DNA of 64,000 nucleotides. Source: Bacteroidota bacterium (GTDB lineage: Bacteria > Bacteroidota > Bacteroidia > Palsa-965). The position numbers and the translations under genes were made by a program. The notes under the pieces are model-generated. The model was given only the letters and a program-made list of their open reading frames with translations. It made no database searches and was not told the origin of the DNA. Numbering within the stretch: position 1 is the stretch's first letter; each line of letters starts with the position of its first letter. Shown here piece by piece: positions 52,811 through 60,565 of this stretch. The DNA is taken from positions 51,869 to 115,868 of the forward strand of contig VBWE01000008.1 in NCBI GenBank assembly GCA_006218065.1, written 5' to 3'.

Positions 52811-54223
52811 CTATTTAGTAGCAGGAATTTCCAGTATTCCCGGCATGTACCCGTCGTTGTCCCAGCCCGGGACCAGGATGCGCGGGGCAGCCGGCGGGTC
52901 TGAATCAAAATACGCCTTGTCGTTGAATAACAGGTAGAAATCCGAACCGCTGCGGAAACAGCCGAACGACATCAGCCGCCCTTCCTGTTCCCCATAGCTG
53001 GTCGTCCGCTCGTAACCGGGATCCAGCAGGCTGATTAAAAAACCCTGCGAACAATCGGAGCGTGTGTGTTCCATGTTCGAACCGTTGGCGTAAAACTGCC
53101 GTTTGGCAATGAGTTTGGTAAACCTGATCCCGCCTTCCGCATCAAGACACATGGCGAAAAGATTGTAGTAGTTGTTTTTAGTTCGGTGAACCACTGTTTC
53201 CTTGCAGGTGTCACGGCTGTCGGTTAAGGTGTAGTTATGCTTGCTGCTGACAAACTGCTCGTAAACGACAAACACACCACCGTCGCCGGTACCGGAAATA
53301 AAATGCGTTTTAAATATAGCCGGGTTGATGGTATCCGTTTCGGCCCGCGAAGGAAGTACATTGATGCGGTTACTTTTAATCACTTCGAGATCCATATTGA
53401 GCTTCATGAAAAAACTCCCCTCGATGCGGTTAAGCTTAAAACCATTGCTTTTGACGGTTGTAAACCAAAGACCGGCTATAATGACATTGCCGGACCGGTC
53501 GCCGGTGAAAACCGGTTTGCTGATCTGCTCACTATGCAGGCCGCTGACGGGAAATTCCTGCCGTTTGTTTGTTTTTGAGTTATGGCAGATGAGTGCATGC
53601 CCGGTGCCTTTTTCACGGAACATACCGTAGCTGATTTCGCTTTGCAGGAAGCAGGCGTGCCCGGCATTGGTAACCAGCATATCCGCAACATCAGCGGATT
53701 CCTTGCCTTCGAAGATAATTTTACCCTGCTGCTGGCTGATGACGAAAAAGCGGAAACCGGCTTGTTTTTTTTCATGGAGGGTTAGCAGGATGTTCGTGCT
53801 GTCCTCGGAAAAAACATAGTCGATTTTGCTGCCCGCGCCCGCCCGGATTTCCTCTGTGATCAGCCACTGGCCGCTTTCCGGCGTATAAACCTGTACATAA
53901 CAGGTTGTTTCCTGTTTGGACCGGTGCTCCACCAGGCTCAGCAAGCCTTTGCGGCCGAGGAACACCTGGTAAGAAACATACCGCCAGTCGTTTGCGGCCT
54001 GCGGCAGGTTGATCGTATGGTTCAGTTTGAAACTTTCTGTTTCGTATACCCGGATCTGTTTGCCGATCCACATATATGTATAACCCTTGTTTATGCCGAG
54101 TAATTGTGCATCGGCAAATGAGCCGGATACCGGTTCGTGCCAGGTCATGACCGGATTCTGCCCGCTGCATATACAGGCAACTGCCAGGAAAACGGATAAA
54201 AAGGAATGGCGCAAACTGCTCAT
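52811..54223 (-). CDS. Exported protein of unknown function
   Basis: The 470-residue product has a signal peptide (MSSLRHSFLSVFLAVACICSG) and no T9SS sorting domain. The mature part has repeating beta-strand-like segments (GYTYMWIGKQIRVYETESFK, GNVIIAGLWFTTVKSNGFKL, DGGVFVVYEQFVSSKHNYTL), suggestive of a beta-propeller. No family was recognised. It is alone, between the repeat-containing gap and the palindrome at 54304. Confidence 0.65.
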   Translation of the reverse strand: MSSLRHSFLSVFLAVACICSGQNPVMTWHEPVSGSFADAQLLGINKGYTYMWIGKQIRVYETESFKLNHTINLPQAANDWRYVSYQVFLGRKGLLSLVEHRSKQETTCYVQVYTPESGQWLITEEIRAGAGSKIDYVFSEDSTNILLTLHEKKQAGFRFFVISQQQGKIIFEGKESADVADMLVTNAGHACFLQSEISYGMFREKGTGHALICHNSKTNKRQEFPVSGLHSEQISKPVFTGDRSGNVIIAGLWFTTVKSNGFKLNRIEGSFFMKLNMDLEVIKSNRINVLPSRAETDTINPAIFKTHFISGTGDGGVFVVYEQFVSSKHNYTLTDSRDTCKETVVHRTKNNYYNLFAMCLDAEGGIRFTKLIAKRQFYANGSNMEHTRSDCSQGFLISLLDPGYERTTSYGEQEGRLMSFGCFRSGSDFYLLFNDKAYFDSDPPAAPRILVPGWDNDGYMPGILEIPATK

Positions 54224-54303
54224 GGGGTAGGGCGTTTGAGTAAATATAAAAAACTTAAGGGAAATGAGACTCTTGAAAACGAGACCGCGGAAATGAGACT
54301 TCG

Positions 54304-54330
54304 CTAGTCGACGACTCAGTCGTCGACTAG
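54304..54330. repeat. Perfect palindrome C, copy 1
   Basis: Thirteen-base arms CTAGTCGACGACT / AGTCGTCGACTAG around one base, preceded by GAGACTTCG. The same word with the same left flank lies at 59734-59760. It sits between two minus-strand genes. Confidence 0.9.
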
Positions 54331-54394
54331 CAGCGACTCGTGTACAACAGCTGCGTGTATAACGGCTATGTAAAAAAGATTTTTTAAAAACGAT

Positions 54395-55573
54395 TTACTC
54401 AAACGCCGAAATCCCGGTCACATCGTACCCGGTAATCAGCAGGTGAATATCGTGCGTGCCTTCATAGGTAATCACCGATTCGAGGTTCATCATGTGACGC
54501 ATGATCGGGTACTCGCCCGTGATGCCCATACCGCCGTGGATCTGTCGTGCTTCACGGGCGATGGTCAGCGCCATGTGTACGTTATTCCGCTTAGCCATGG
54601 AAATTTGCGCGGGCGTGGCGCGGTTTTCATTTTTCAGGATGCCGAGACGCCAGGTGAGCATCTGCGCCTTGGTGATTTCGGTGATCATCTCGGCGAGTTT
54701 TTTCTGCGTGAGCTGGAAACCGCCGATGGGCCTGCCGAACTGGATACGCTCTTTGGAATAGCGCAAAGCCGAATCGTAGCAATCCATCGCCGCACCGATC
54801 GCGCCCCAGGAAATACCGTAACGGGCGGAGTTCAGGCAGCTCAGCGGACCTTTCAATCCCTTGATGTCCGGGAAGAGGTTTTCTTTCGGAACTTTTACAT
54901 TATCGAAAACCAGTTCGCCGGTAGCGCTGGCGCGCAAGCTCCATTTCCCGTGCGTTTCGGGCGTGGTGAAACCGGCCATGCCGCGTTCCACGATCATGCC
55001 GCGGATCACGCCCTGTTCGTCTTTCGCCCAAACCACGGCGATGTCGGCAAAAGGCGAATTGGAGATCCACATCTTGGCGCCGTTCAGCACCACGTGATCG
55101 CCTTTGTCCTTGAAATTGGAGAGCATCCCGTTCGGGTTCGAGCCGTGGTCGGGTTCGGTGAGGCCGAAGCATCCCATCAGTTCGCCGGTAGCGAGTTTGG
55201 GCAGGTATTTTCTTTTTTGTTCTTCCGTTCCGAAAGCGTAGATCGGGTACATCACCAGCGAGCTTTGCACGGAGGCCGTGGAACGGATACCGGAATCGCC
55301 GCGTTCGAGTTCCTGCATGATCAGGCCGTAACTCACCTGGTCGAGGCCGGGGCCGCCGTACTCCTGCGGAATATACGGCCCGAAAGCGCCTACTTCGCCC
55401 AGGCCTTTGATCAGCTGCTTCGGGAATTCGGCACGCTGTGCATAGTCTTCGATGATCGGGGAGACTTCTTTCTTCACCCATGCGCGAACCGTATCGCGGA
55501 CTAATTTCTGTTCGTCGGTGAGCAGTTCATCCAACAGGTAATAATCGGGAGCCTGGAAATTGTCGGTAGCCAT
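54395..55573 (-). CDS. gcdH: Glutaryl-CoA dehydrogenase-like acyl-CoA dehydrogenase
   Basis: An FAD-dependent enzyme of lysine/tryptophan and aromatic degradation, oxidising and decarboxylating glutaryl-CoA to crotonyl-CoA. 392 residues. Diagnostic segments: GIRSTASVQSSLVMYPIYAF, GCFGLTEPDHGSNP, FAD/substrate-site NGAKMWISNSPFADIAVVWA, IQFGRPIGGFQLTQKKLAEM, REARQIHGGMGITGEYPI and the catalytic base Glu371 in ITYEGTHDIHLL. The SVQSSLVM motif and Glu position point to the glutaryl-CoA subgroup. Confidence 0.9.
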   Translation of the reverse strand: MATDNFQAPDYYLLDELLTDEQKLVRDTVRAWVKKEVSPIIEDYAQRAEFPKQLIKGLGEVGAFGPYIPQEYGGPGLDQVSYGLIMQELERGDSGIRSTASVQSSLVMYPIYAFGTEEQKRKYLPKLATGELMGCFGLTEPDHGSNPNGMLSNFKDKGDHVVLNGAKMWISNSPFADIAVVWAKDEQGVIRGMIVERGMAGFTTPETHGKWSLRASATGELVFDNVKVPKENLFPDIKGLKGPLSCLNSARYGISWGAIGAAMDCYDSALRYSKERIQFGRPIGGFQLTQKKLAEMITEITKAQMLTWRLGILKNENRATPAQISMAKRNNVHMALTIAREARQIHGGMGITGEYPIMRHMMNLESVITYEGTHDIHLLITGYDVTGISAFE

Positions 55574-55672
55574 CTTGCAAGATTGATTTGGAGGTGCAAA
55601 AGTAGTAAAACTCCTTCGGAGTAATTATTCCGTAAAATGATGCCTGTGGAAACTCCGGAGTGGATTTGGGTT

Positions 55673-55786
55673 TCAGCGGCAGTCGGCAGCGGCAGTCTCG
55701 GCACTACAGGGATGTCCCTGGAAAATCCAGGCGACATACGAAGCGCATTACGTTGACTGCCGCTGCCGACTGCCTCCTGCCGTTGA
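55673..55786. repeat. Hairpin element D, copy 2
   Basis: Perfect 20-bp arms (55678-55697 and 55755-55774; left arm starts GGCAGTCGGCAG) enclose an inner hairpin GTCCCTGG/CCAGGCGAC followed by ATACGAAGCGCA. The inner stem differs from that of copy 1 but pairs equally well. The gap 55574-55947 contains no gene. Confidence 0.85.
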
Positions 55787-55895
55787 AGTAAAGTCATATT
55801 GAAAAAGGAACTCCGCAGTTTCCGAAGACTTGATTTTACACAGACAAACGCTATTGCACATACCTTACAAAGCCTTGGACAATTTCAGGGAATAA

Positions 55896-55925
55896 TTTGC
55901 AGTTACAACGTGCTTCTTATCTTTG
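55896..55925 (+). promoter_or_regulatory. Promoter of the cupredoxin cluster
   Basis: TTTG at 55896-55899 and TATCTTTG at 55918-55925, 18 bp apart, both match the Bacteroidota consensus. The start codon follows 22 nt after the -7 box. Confidence 0.7.
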
Positions 55926-55947
55926 CTGAGCACACCATCGTTCCACT

Positions 55948-56349
55948 ATGAAAAAACTTTACACTATCCTGCTGCCGGTTGCTGTCGTGTTCGCATTCAG
56001 CGCCTGTACTTTCGATAAGGTCGAAGTGCCTGAAGAGCAAAATCATCCGCACGTAGTGGCCTGCGGAGATACCACGCACCTGCCTACAACCAAGATCATC
56101 CGGGTAAGTGATTATACTTTTTCGCCGGATACGGTAACGATCAGCAATGGCGATACGGTCCGTTTTGTGTGGATCAGCGGGGTACATACGACTACTTCGA
56201 CCAGTGTTCCCAACGGGGCGACTACTTGGGATAAACCGATGGATGCCACCAACTGTATTTACGAGCATAAATTTACGGTTAACGGTACCTACAACTTCCA
56301 GTGTACGCCGCATTCGGTCGTCATGTTTGGCGCGATCATTGTTCAGTAG
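55948..56349 (+). CDS. Cupredoxin-like lipoprotein
   Basis: A 133-residue lipoprotein: lipobox FSAC with Cys20, then a plastocyanin-type domain with TTKIIRVSDYTFSPDTVTIS and GDTVRFVWISGVHTTTST. Candidate copper ligands are His80 and the C-x2-H-x3-M set Cys119, His122 and Met126 in FQCTPHSVVMFG. It probably carries electrons at the outer face of a membrane. First of three adjacent plus-strand genes. Confidence 0.9.
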   Translation: MKKLYTILLPVAVVFAFSACTFDKVEVPEEQNHPHVVACGDTTHLPTTKIIRVSDYTFSPDTVTISNGDTVRFVWISGVHTTTSTSVPNGATTWDKPMDATNCIYEHKFTVNGTYNFQCTPHSVVMFGAIIVQ

Positions 56350-56377
56350 GGTTTCAAAAACAAACCATAAACAAATC

Positions 56378-56965
56378 ATGAAAAAACTTCTTTTTACCAC
56401 CGCACTTGCTTTCACCGGGCTGCTTGCGCAGGCACAGCTTTGGACAAGCACATCCTCGAGCGTTACTTTTTACTCGTACACGCCGATGGAGAACATCGAC
56501 GCTACCAGCGATAAAGGCATCTTCATTCTCAACCCGAAAACCGGCGACGTGAATGCCAAAGTGGAGATCAAGAGTTTCCATTTCAAGAACGGCCTGATGG
56601 AAGAGCATTTCAACGAAAACTACATGGAAACGGACAAGGAAGGTCCGAAAGATACCAAAGGCAAACCTACCTACCCGAACAAATGGGCGCAGTTCAAAGG
56701 TAAAATCCAGGAAACCATCGATTACACGAAAGACGGCACCTATGATATTACCATGAAAGGCACATTCACCTGCCACAACGTGGGCAAAGAAAAACTCATC
56801 AAAGGCAAAATGACTGTAAAAGGCGGCGTTGCCACCATCGATGCGAAATTCGATGTTCCGCTGAAAGACCACGACATTGCTGTTCCGGAAGCTGTCGGAA
56901 CCAAAATCGCCCAGGTCATCCAGGTTACGATCAAAGCCACTTTACAGGAAAAGAAAAAAGGATAA
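56378..56965 (+). CDS. YceI family protein
   Basis: The start at 56378 gives a signal peptide (MKKLLFTTALAFTGLLAQAQ); the frame is open to 56147 within the cupredoxin gene. The 195-residue protein forms the YceI lipocalin-like barrel: VTFYSYTPMENIDATSDKGI, LNPKTGDVNAKVEIKSFHF, MEEHFNENYMETDKEG and a C-terminal TIDAKFDVPLKDHDIAVPE. YceI proteins bind isoprenoid or lipid-like molecules in the periplasm. It follows the cupredoxin gene by 28 bp. Confidence 0.88.
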   Translation: MKKLLFTTALAFTGLLAQAQLWTSTSSSVTFYSYTPMENIDATSDKGIFILNPKTGDVNAKVEIKSFHFKNGLMEEHFNENYMETDKEGPKDTKGKPTYPNKWAQFKGKIQETIDYTKDGTYDITMKGTFTCHNVGKEKLIKGKMTVKGGVATIDAKFDVPLKDHDIAVPEAVGTKIAQVIQVTIKATLQEKKKG

Positions 56966-56966
56966 T

Positions 56967-57926
56967 ATGAAGCAACTGCTCGCCGCGCTTTCGTTTTCAC
57001 TGCTGCTGGTCCCTTCGCTCAAAGCGCAGGACCTCGATTCGATGATGAATGCAACAGATGATCCCGGCAAAAGGGAATACGTCAGCGCCACGTTCAAAAC
57101 CACGCGCGTCGTCAACGCGCAAACTATCGAAACGGCTAAAAAAGGAACGCTTGATTTCCGGATCACGCACCGTTTCGGCAATATGGGAACGGCCAGCAAC
57201 GGCGGCGGGCACACGCTCTGGGGATTCGACGATTCGCGCGATATCCGTTTTTCTTTCGACTATGGTGTAACGGAAAATCTCGCCATCGGGATCGGCCGCA
57301 GCAAAATCAACGAGCTGCTCGACGGTTCCGTCAAGTGGAGTTTCCTGCGCCAGACGCTCGACAATAAAATTCCGCTTACTATCACACTGTATTCCACAGC
57401 AGGTGTAACGCCGGTGAAAGAAGCGCAGGTTTATTCCAACGTTACGCTGGATTCCGGTTTCGTGAAAAAATTTGCGCACCGCGCTTCGTATACCACGCAG
57501 CTGGTGATCGCACGCAAATTCAGCCAGCGTTTTTCGTTCGAACTTATCCCGGGATATACGCACCGCAATTTTGTAAAAGCGCTGGATGTGAACCCGGACA
57601 ACAGCGCTACGGATGAAAACGATCTCATCTCGGCAGGCGCGGCTTTCCGTTTTAAACTGAGCAAGCGCGTGGCTATCGTGGCCGAGTATTTTTACCTGTT
57701 CTCGGATTATCGCCGCGGCAACCCGGATTATTTCGATCCGATCGGCGTGGGCGTCGAAATCGAAACAGGCGGACACGTATTCCACATCAACCTGACCAAC
57801 GCGGCCGGCATCAATGAAAACAATTTCCTGCCGTACACCACGGACAATTGGGCCAAAGGCGGGTACAAACTGGGCTTCAACATTTCGCGGGCTTTTGCCA
57901 TGGGCGGAAAAAAGAAGGATTCTTAG
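56967..57926 (+). CDS. DUF5777-type outer-membrane beta-barrel protein
   Basis: The start at 56967, 1 bp after the YceI stop, gives a signal peptide (MKQLLAALSFSLLLVPSLKAQ). The 319-residue protein has the family opening REYVSATFKTTRVVNAQTIE, then GTLDFRITHRFG, LWGFDDSRDIRFSFDYGVTE and a C-terminal strand set ending GYKLGFNISRAFAMG. It is typically encoded with YceI and cupredoxin or cytochrome genes in Bacteroidota, and its function is unknown. Confidence 0.85.
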   Translation: MKQLLAALSFSLLLVPSLKAQDLDSMMNATDDPGKREYVSATFKTTRVVNAQTIETAKKGTLDFRITHRFGNMGTASNGGGHTLWGFDDSRDIRFSFDYGVTENLAIGIGRSKINELLDGSVKWSFLRQTLDNKIPLTITLYSTAGVTPVKEAQVYSNVTLDSGFVKKFAHRASYTTQLVIARKFSQRFSFELIPGYTHRNFVKALDVNPDNSATDENDLISAGAAFRFKLSKRVAIVAEYFYLFSDYRRGNPDYFDPIGVGVEIETGGHVFHINLTNAAGINENNFLPYTTDNWAKGGYKLGFNISRAFAMGGKKKDS

Positions 57927-57987
57927 GCTGTTCGTTAATATTTCGCGGAGCGATAAAAAGAAAGCAATTGACAATTAATTTTGTTGA

Positions 57988-58818
57988 TTGCTTTTTCTTT
58001 TTGCCGGTCCGTGCTGCAAAGCGGATCCGGGAAGAACAGCATCACCAGATCCGAAAAGCATGCCGGGTAAAGATTCCGTGCTGAACAGTAAAGCGACAGC
58101 CGTTGCCGATACGATTCCGGGGACTTTCATTTCCGTAAAAGAGCCCGTGATCAACCCGCTGCCCCGGCCCGAAAGCACGGAATACTGGATCCCGGGAACC
58201 CTGCTGTTTTCGTTCGTGCTCATCGTTTTCCTGCATGTTTTCGACGGGCGGAGATTTACGCAACTGCTGGCGGGTTTTGTGCGGATGGCTTCGGTGAGCC
58301 AGTTTTACCGCGAAGAATTTTCACTCACCAACCGGGTTTCGTTTTTACTTACGCTTAATTTTTTGCTGACCGGCGGACTCTTCCTTTACCAGGCGCTTGT
58401 TTTTTTCGGCGGCGAACCGGCCATCGGCGGAGCGCTTTTGTTCGGCATACTGGCCGGCGCTTTGCTGGCGACTTACCTGGTTAAACTTTTTGCGCTTCGC
58501 GTGATCGGTTATATTTTCCAGGTGCAGGAAGTGATGACCGAATACGGGTACAACGTGCTGCTGTTCAATAAAACACTCGGTCTCCTGCTTTTCCCGGTTT
58601 CGGTTTTAATCGCTTTTGCGGTCCAGCTGGAGGTGGAATGGCTGGTCTGGACAGGGTTTGTTTTATGGTCTATGATATTGGTTTATAGAATATTAAGGGG
58701 AGTAATGCTGGCCATCCAGGTACCCGGGATTTCGGCATTTAATTTATTTTTATATCTTTGCACCCTTGAAATACTACCGTTTGTCGTAATCACTAAGGTC
58801 TTCATTAGTAATTTCTGA
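57988..58818 (+). CDS. DUF4271 family membrane protein
   Basis: A 276-residue protein with six to seven membrane helices (LLFSFVLIVFLHVF, VSFLLTLNFLLTGGLFLYQA, LLFGILAGALLATYLVKLFA, LLLFPVSVLIAFAVQ, WTGFVLWSMILVYRIL, FNLFLYLCTLEILPFVVI). Its position directly ahead of hemD is typical of DUF4271. The start is uncertain: a TTG at 57988, just after an in-frame stop, gives a hydrophobic N-terminus; the next ATG is at 58060. Confidence 0.8.
   Translation: MLFLFAGPCCKADPGRTASPDPKSMPGKDSVLNSKATAVADTIPGTFISVKEPVINPLPRPESTEYWIPGTLLFSFVLIVFLHVFDGRRFTQLLAGFVRMASVSQFYREEFSLTNRVSFLLTLNFLLTGGLFLYQALVFFGGEPAIGGALLFGILAGALLATYLVKLFALRVIGYIFQVQEVMTEYGYNVLLFNKTLGLLLFPVSVLIAFAVQLEVEWLVWTGFVLWSMILVYRILRGVMLAIQVPGISAFNLFLYLCTLEILPFVVITKVFISNF
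58730..58760 (+). promoter_or_regulatory. Putative hemD promoter inside the DUF4271 gene
   Basis: TTTC at 58730-58733 and TATCTTTG at 58753-58760 are spaced 19 bp. The -7 box is an exact match and lies 85 bp before the hemD start. It would allow hemD expression independent of DUF4271. Confidence 0.5.
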
Positions 58819-58844
58819 CGATTCACCGTATATACGGAGAGCGA

Positions 58845-59618
58845 GTGGCAACAACACAGAAGAGTACCGACCTCAGGGTAAAAAGTATACTGGTAACCCA
58901 GCCGAAACCCGAAACTGACAAGTCGCCGTATGGTGAACTTATCAGGAAATACAACGTAAAGGTTGATTTCCGGGAATTCATTCACGTGGAAGGCGTGCCG
59001 GCCCAGGATTTCCGCCAGCAGCGGGTCAATATCTCCGATCATACCGCAGTGATTCTCACCAGCCGAAACGCGGTCGATCATTTTTTTCGCATCTGCCAGG
59101 AAACGCGCGTTACGGTTCCCGATACGCTGAAATATTTCTGCATCTCGGAATCTACCGCATACTACCTGCAGAAATACGTGCAGTACCGCAAGCGTAAAAT
59201 TTTCCACGGCAAACAGACGTTTAGCGAGCTGATGGACATCATCAAAAAACACAAGGAGGAAAAATTCCTGTATCCCTGTACGGATGTCCACAAGGAGGAA
59301 ATTCCCGAGATCCTCGACAAGTTCAACATCAAATACTCCAAAGCCGTATTATACCGTACCGTTTGCAGCGACCTGTCCGATCTCGCCGACGTGTACTACG
59401 ATATTCTCGTTTTCTTCAGCCCGTCGGGGATCACCTCGCTTTACAAAAACTTCCCGCAGTTCAAGCAGAATAAAACGCGGATCGCCGCTTTCGGACCGAG
59501 CACGGCCAAAGCAGTAGAAGAAGCCGGGCTCCGCCTCGATATCCACGCGCCAAAACCCGGCACACCGTCCATGACTATGGCCCTGGAAGAGTATATCAAG
59601 CAGGTGAACAAGAAGTAA
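58845..59618 (+). CDS. hemD: Uroporphyrinogen-III synthase
   Basis: Closes hydroxymethylbilane with inversion of ring D to make uroporphyrinogen III for heme and siroheme. 257 residues with a GTG start at 58845. It shows the two-domain HemD layout: VKSILVTQPKPETDKSPYGE, AVILTSRNAVDHFFRIC, KYFCISESTAYYLQKYVQYR, FLYPCTDVHKEEIPEIL and ILVFFSPSGITSLYKNF with AFGPSTAKAVEEAGL near the end. HemD diverges strongly between species and these segments are the recognisable ones. Confidence 0.88.
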   Translation: MATTQKSTDLRVKSILVTQPKPETDKSPYGELIRKYNVKVDFREFIHVEGVPAQDFRQQRVNISDHTAVILTSRNAVDHFFRICQETRVTVPDTLKYFCISESTAYYLQKYVQYRKRKIFHGKQTFSELMDIIKKHKEEKFLYPCTDVHKEEIPEILDKFNIKYSKAVLYRTVCSDLSDLADVYYDILVFFSPSGITSLYKNFPQFKQNKTRIAAFGPSTAKAVEEAGLRLDIHAPKPGTPSMTMALEEYIKQVNKK

Positions 59619-59733
59619 ATACTCCCCTCAAAGACTTTTCTACGCCTGGAGCCTGTGAACTTCGGGCGTTTTCTTTTTTAAAAAGGCAAAGGGCAAAAAC
59701 ACGTTTAAACGAGCTTTCGTAAACGAGACTTCG

Positions 59734-59760
59734 CTAGTCGACGACTCAGTCGTCGACTAC
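59734..59760. repeat. Palindrome C, copy 2
   Basis: Arms TAGTCGACGACT / AGTCGTCGACTA (59735-59759) with the same GAGACTTCG left flank as at 54304-54330. Outside it, AAAGGCAAAGGGC-type words and their approximate complements form a larger imperfect palindrome in the 284 bp gap before rnpA. Confidence 0.9.
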
Positions 59761-59887
59761 CCTTTGCTATTTGTCCTTTCATTTTAAGAACTTTTATGAA
59801 AAACCCAGTCCCCGTGCATCTCCCTTTTACCGGGGAAAACCGCCTGTCAATACAAGCTGCCGTTCGTGCAATTGGGTGCAACTTAGC

Positions 59888-59895
59888 TACCTTTG
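59888..59895 (+). promoter_or_regulatory. Putative -7 promoter box of rnpA
   Basis: TACCTTTG matches TAnnTTTG exactly, 7 nt before the rnpA ATG, so the message would be leaderless or nearly so. The upstream box is weak. Confidence 0.5.
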
Positions 59896-59902
59896 GCTGC
59901 GT

Positions 59903-60331
59903 ATGACAAAAGCACAAGGCCTTGGAAAAAAAGCGCGGCTGCATGGACAGAAAACCATCGGGCTGCTTTTTGAAAAAGGTTCTTCTTTTACGCTCTTCCC
60001 GTTCCGCGTAAGCTGGATGGTGAGTGATACACGGCAAGCCGAAGCAGCCGAAATGGGTGTGGCGGTGCCGAAACGTAATTTTAAACGCGCGGTAAAACGC
60101 AACCTGCTCAAACGACGCATGCGGGAAGCGTACCGGAAAAACAGGAATGAATTTTGCGGAGAACTGGTCAAACGGGGCGCTTCAGTAAAAATGATGATCC
60201 TTTTTACCGCCCGCGAGCCGTTGGAATACAAGGAAATAGAGGGTAAAATAATCCTAACTTTACAACGTTTGCTTAAGGAATATGATGCAGGAAAAGGCAG
60301 AATCCGTAAAGAAAACGAGCCTCGCGGGTAA
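59903..60331 (+). CDS. rnpA: Ribonuclease P protein component
   Basis: Binds the RNA subunit of RNase P for tRNA 5'-end maturation. The start at 59903 ([19 protein letters not shown]) is supported by a promoter box just upstream; the frame is open to 59771. The family signature is clear in [20 protein letters not shown] and MREAYRKN, the conserved RNR region. 142 residues. The end overlaps yidD by 50 bp. Confidence 0.95.
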   Translation: MTKAQGLGKKARLHGQKTIGLLFEKGSSFTLFPFRVSWMVSDTRQAEAAEMGVAVPKRNFKRAVKRNLLKRRMREAYRKNRNEFCGELVKRGASVKMMILFTAREPLEYKEIEGKIILTLQRLLKEYDAGKGRIRKENEPRG

Positions 60332-60533
60332 AACGATGGTCGGTATGATCCGTTTTTACCAGGGAGCCGTTTCACCTTACCTGCCGCCTTCCTGCCGCTA
60401 CTCGCCCTCCTGTTCGGAATACGGCGTGGAAGCGATCCGCAAACACGGCGCTGTAAAAGGCGGCTGGCTCACCATGAAACGCGTCTGTTCCTGCCATCCC
60501 TGGGGCGGACATGGTTACGATCCCGTTCCATAA
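60282..60533 (+). CDS. yidD: Membrane protein insertion efficiency factor YidD
   Basis: An 83-residue protein with the family motif set: [40 protein letters not shown] and [15 protein letters not shown]. It assists YidC-mediated insertion at the cytoplasmic membrane face. The 50 bp overlap with rnpA is a conserved arrangement in many bacteria. An S41 protease gene follows after 32 bp. Confidence 0.95.
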   Translation: MMQEKAESVKKTSLAGKTMVGMIRFYQGAVSPYLPPSCRYSPSCSEYGVEAIRKHGAVKGGWLTMKRVCSCHPWGGHGYDPVP

Positions 60534-60565
60534 AAAGCAACACCCGATTCAAAAACAGATACCCG

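Noticed and set aside
54443..55504. 353-codon plus-strand frame opposite gcdH
   Set aside because: Composition is atypical (His/Phe/Arg-rich) and gcdH motifs on the other strand are decisive.
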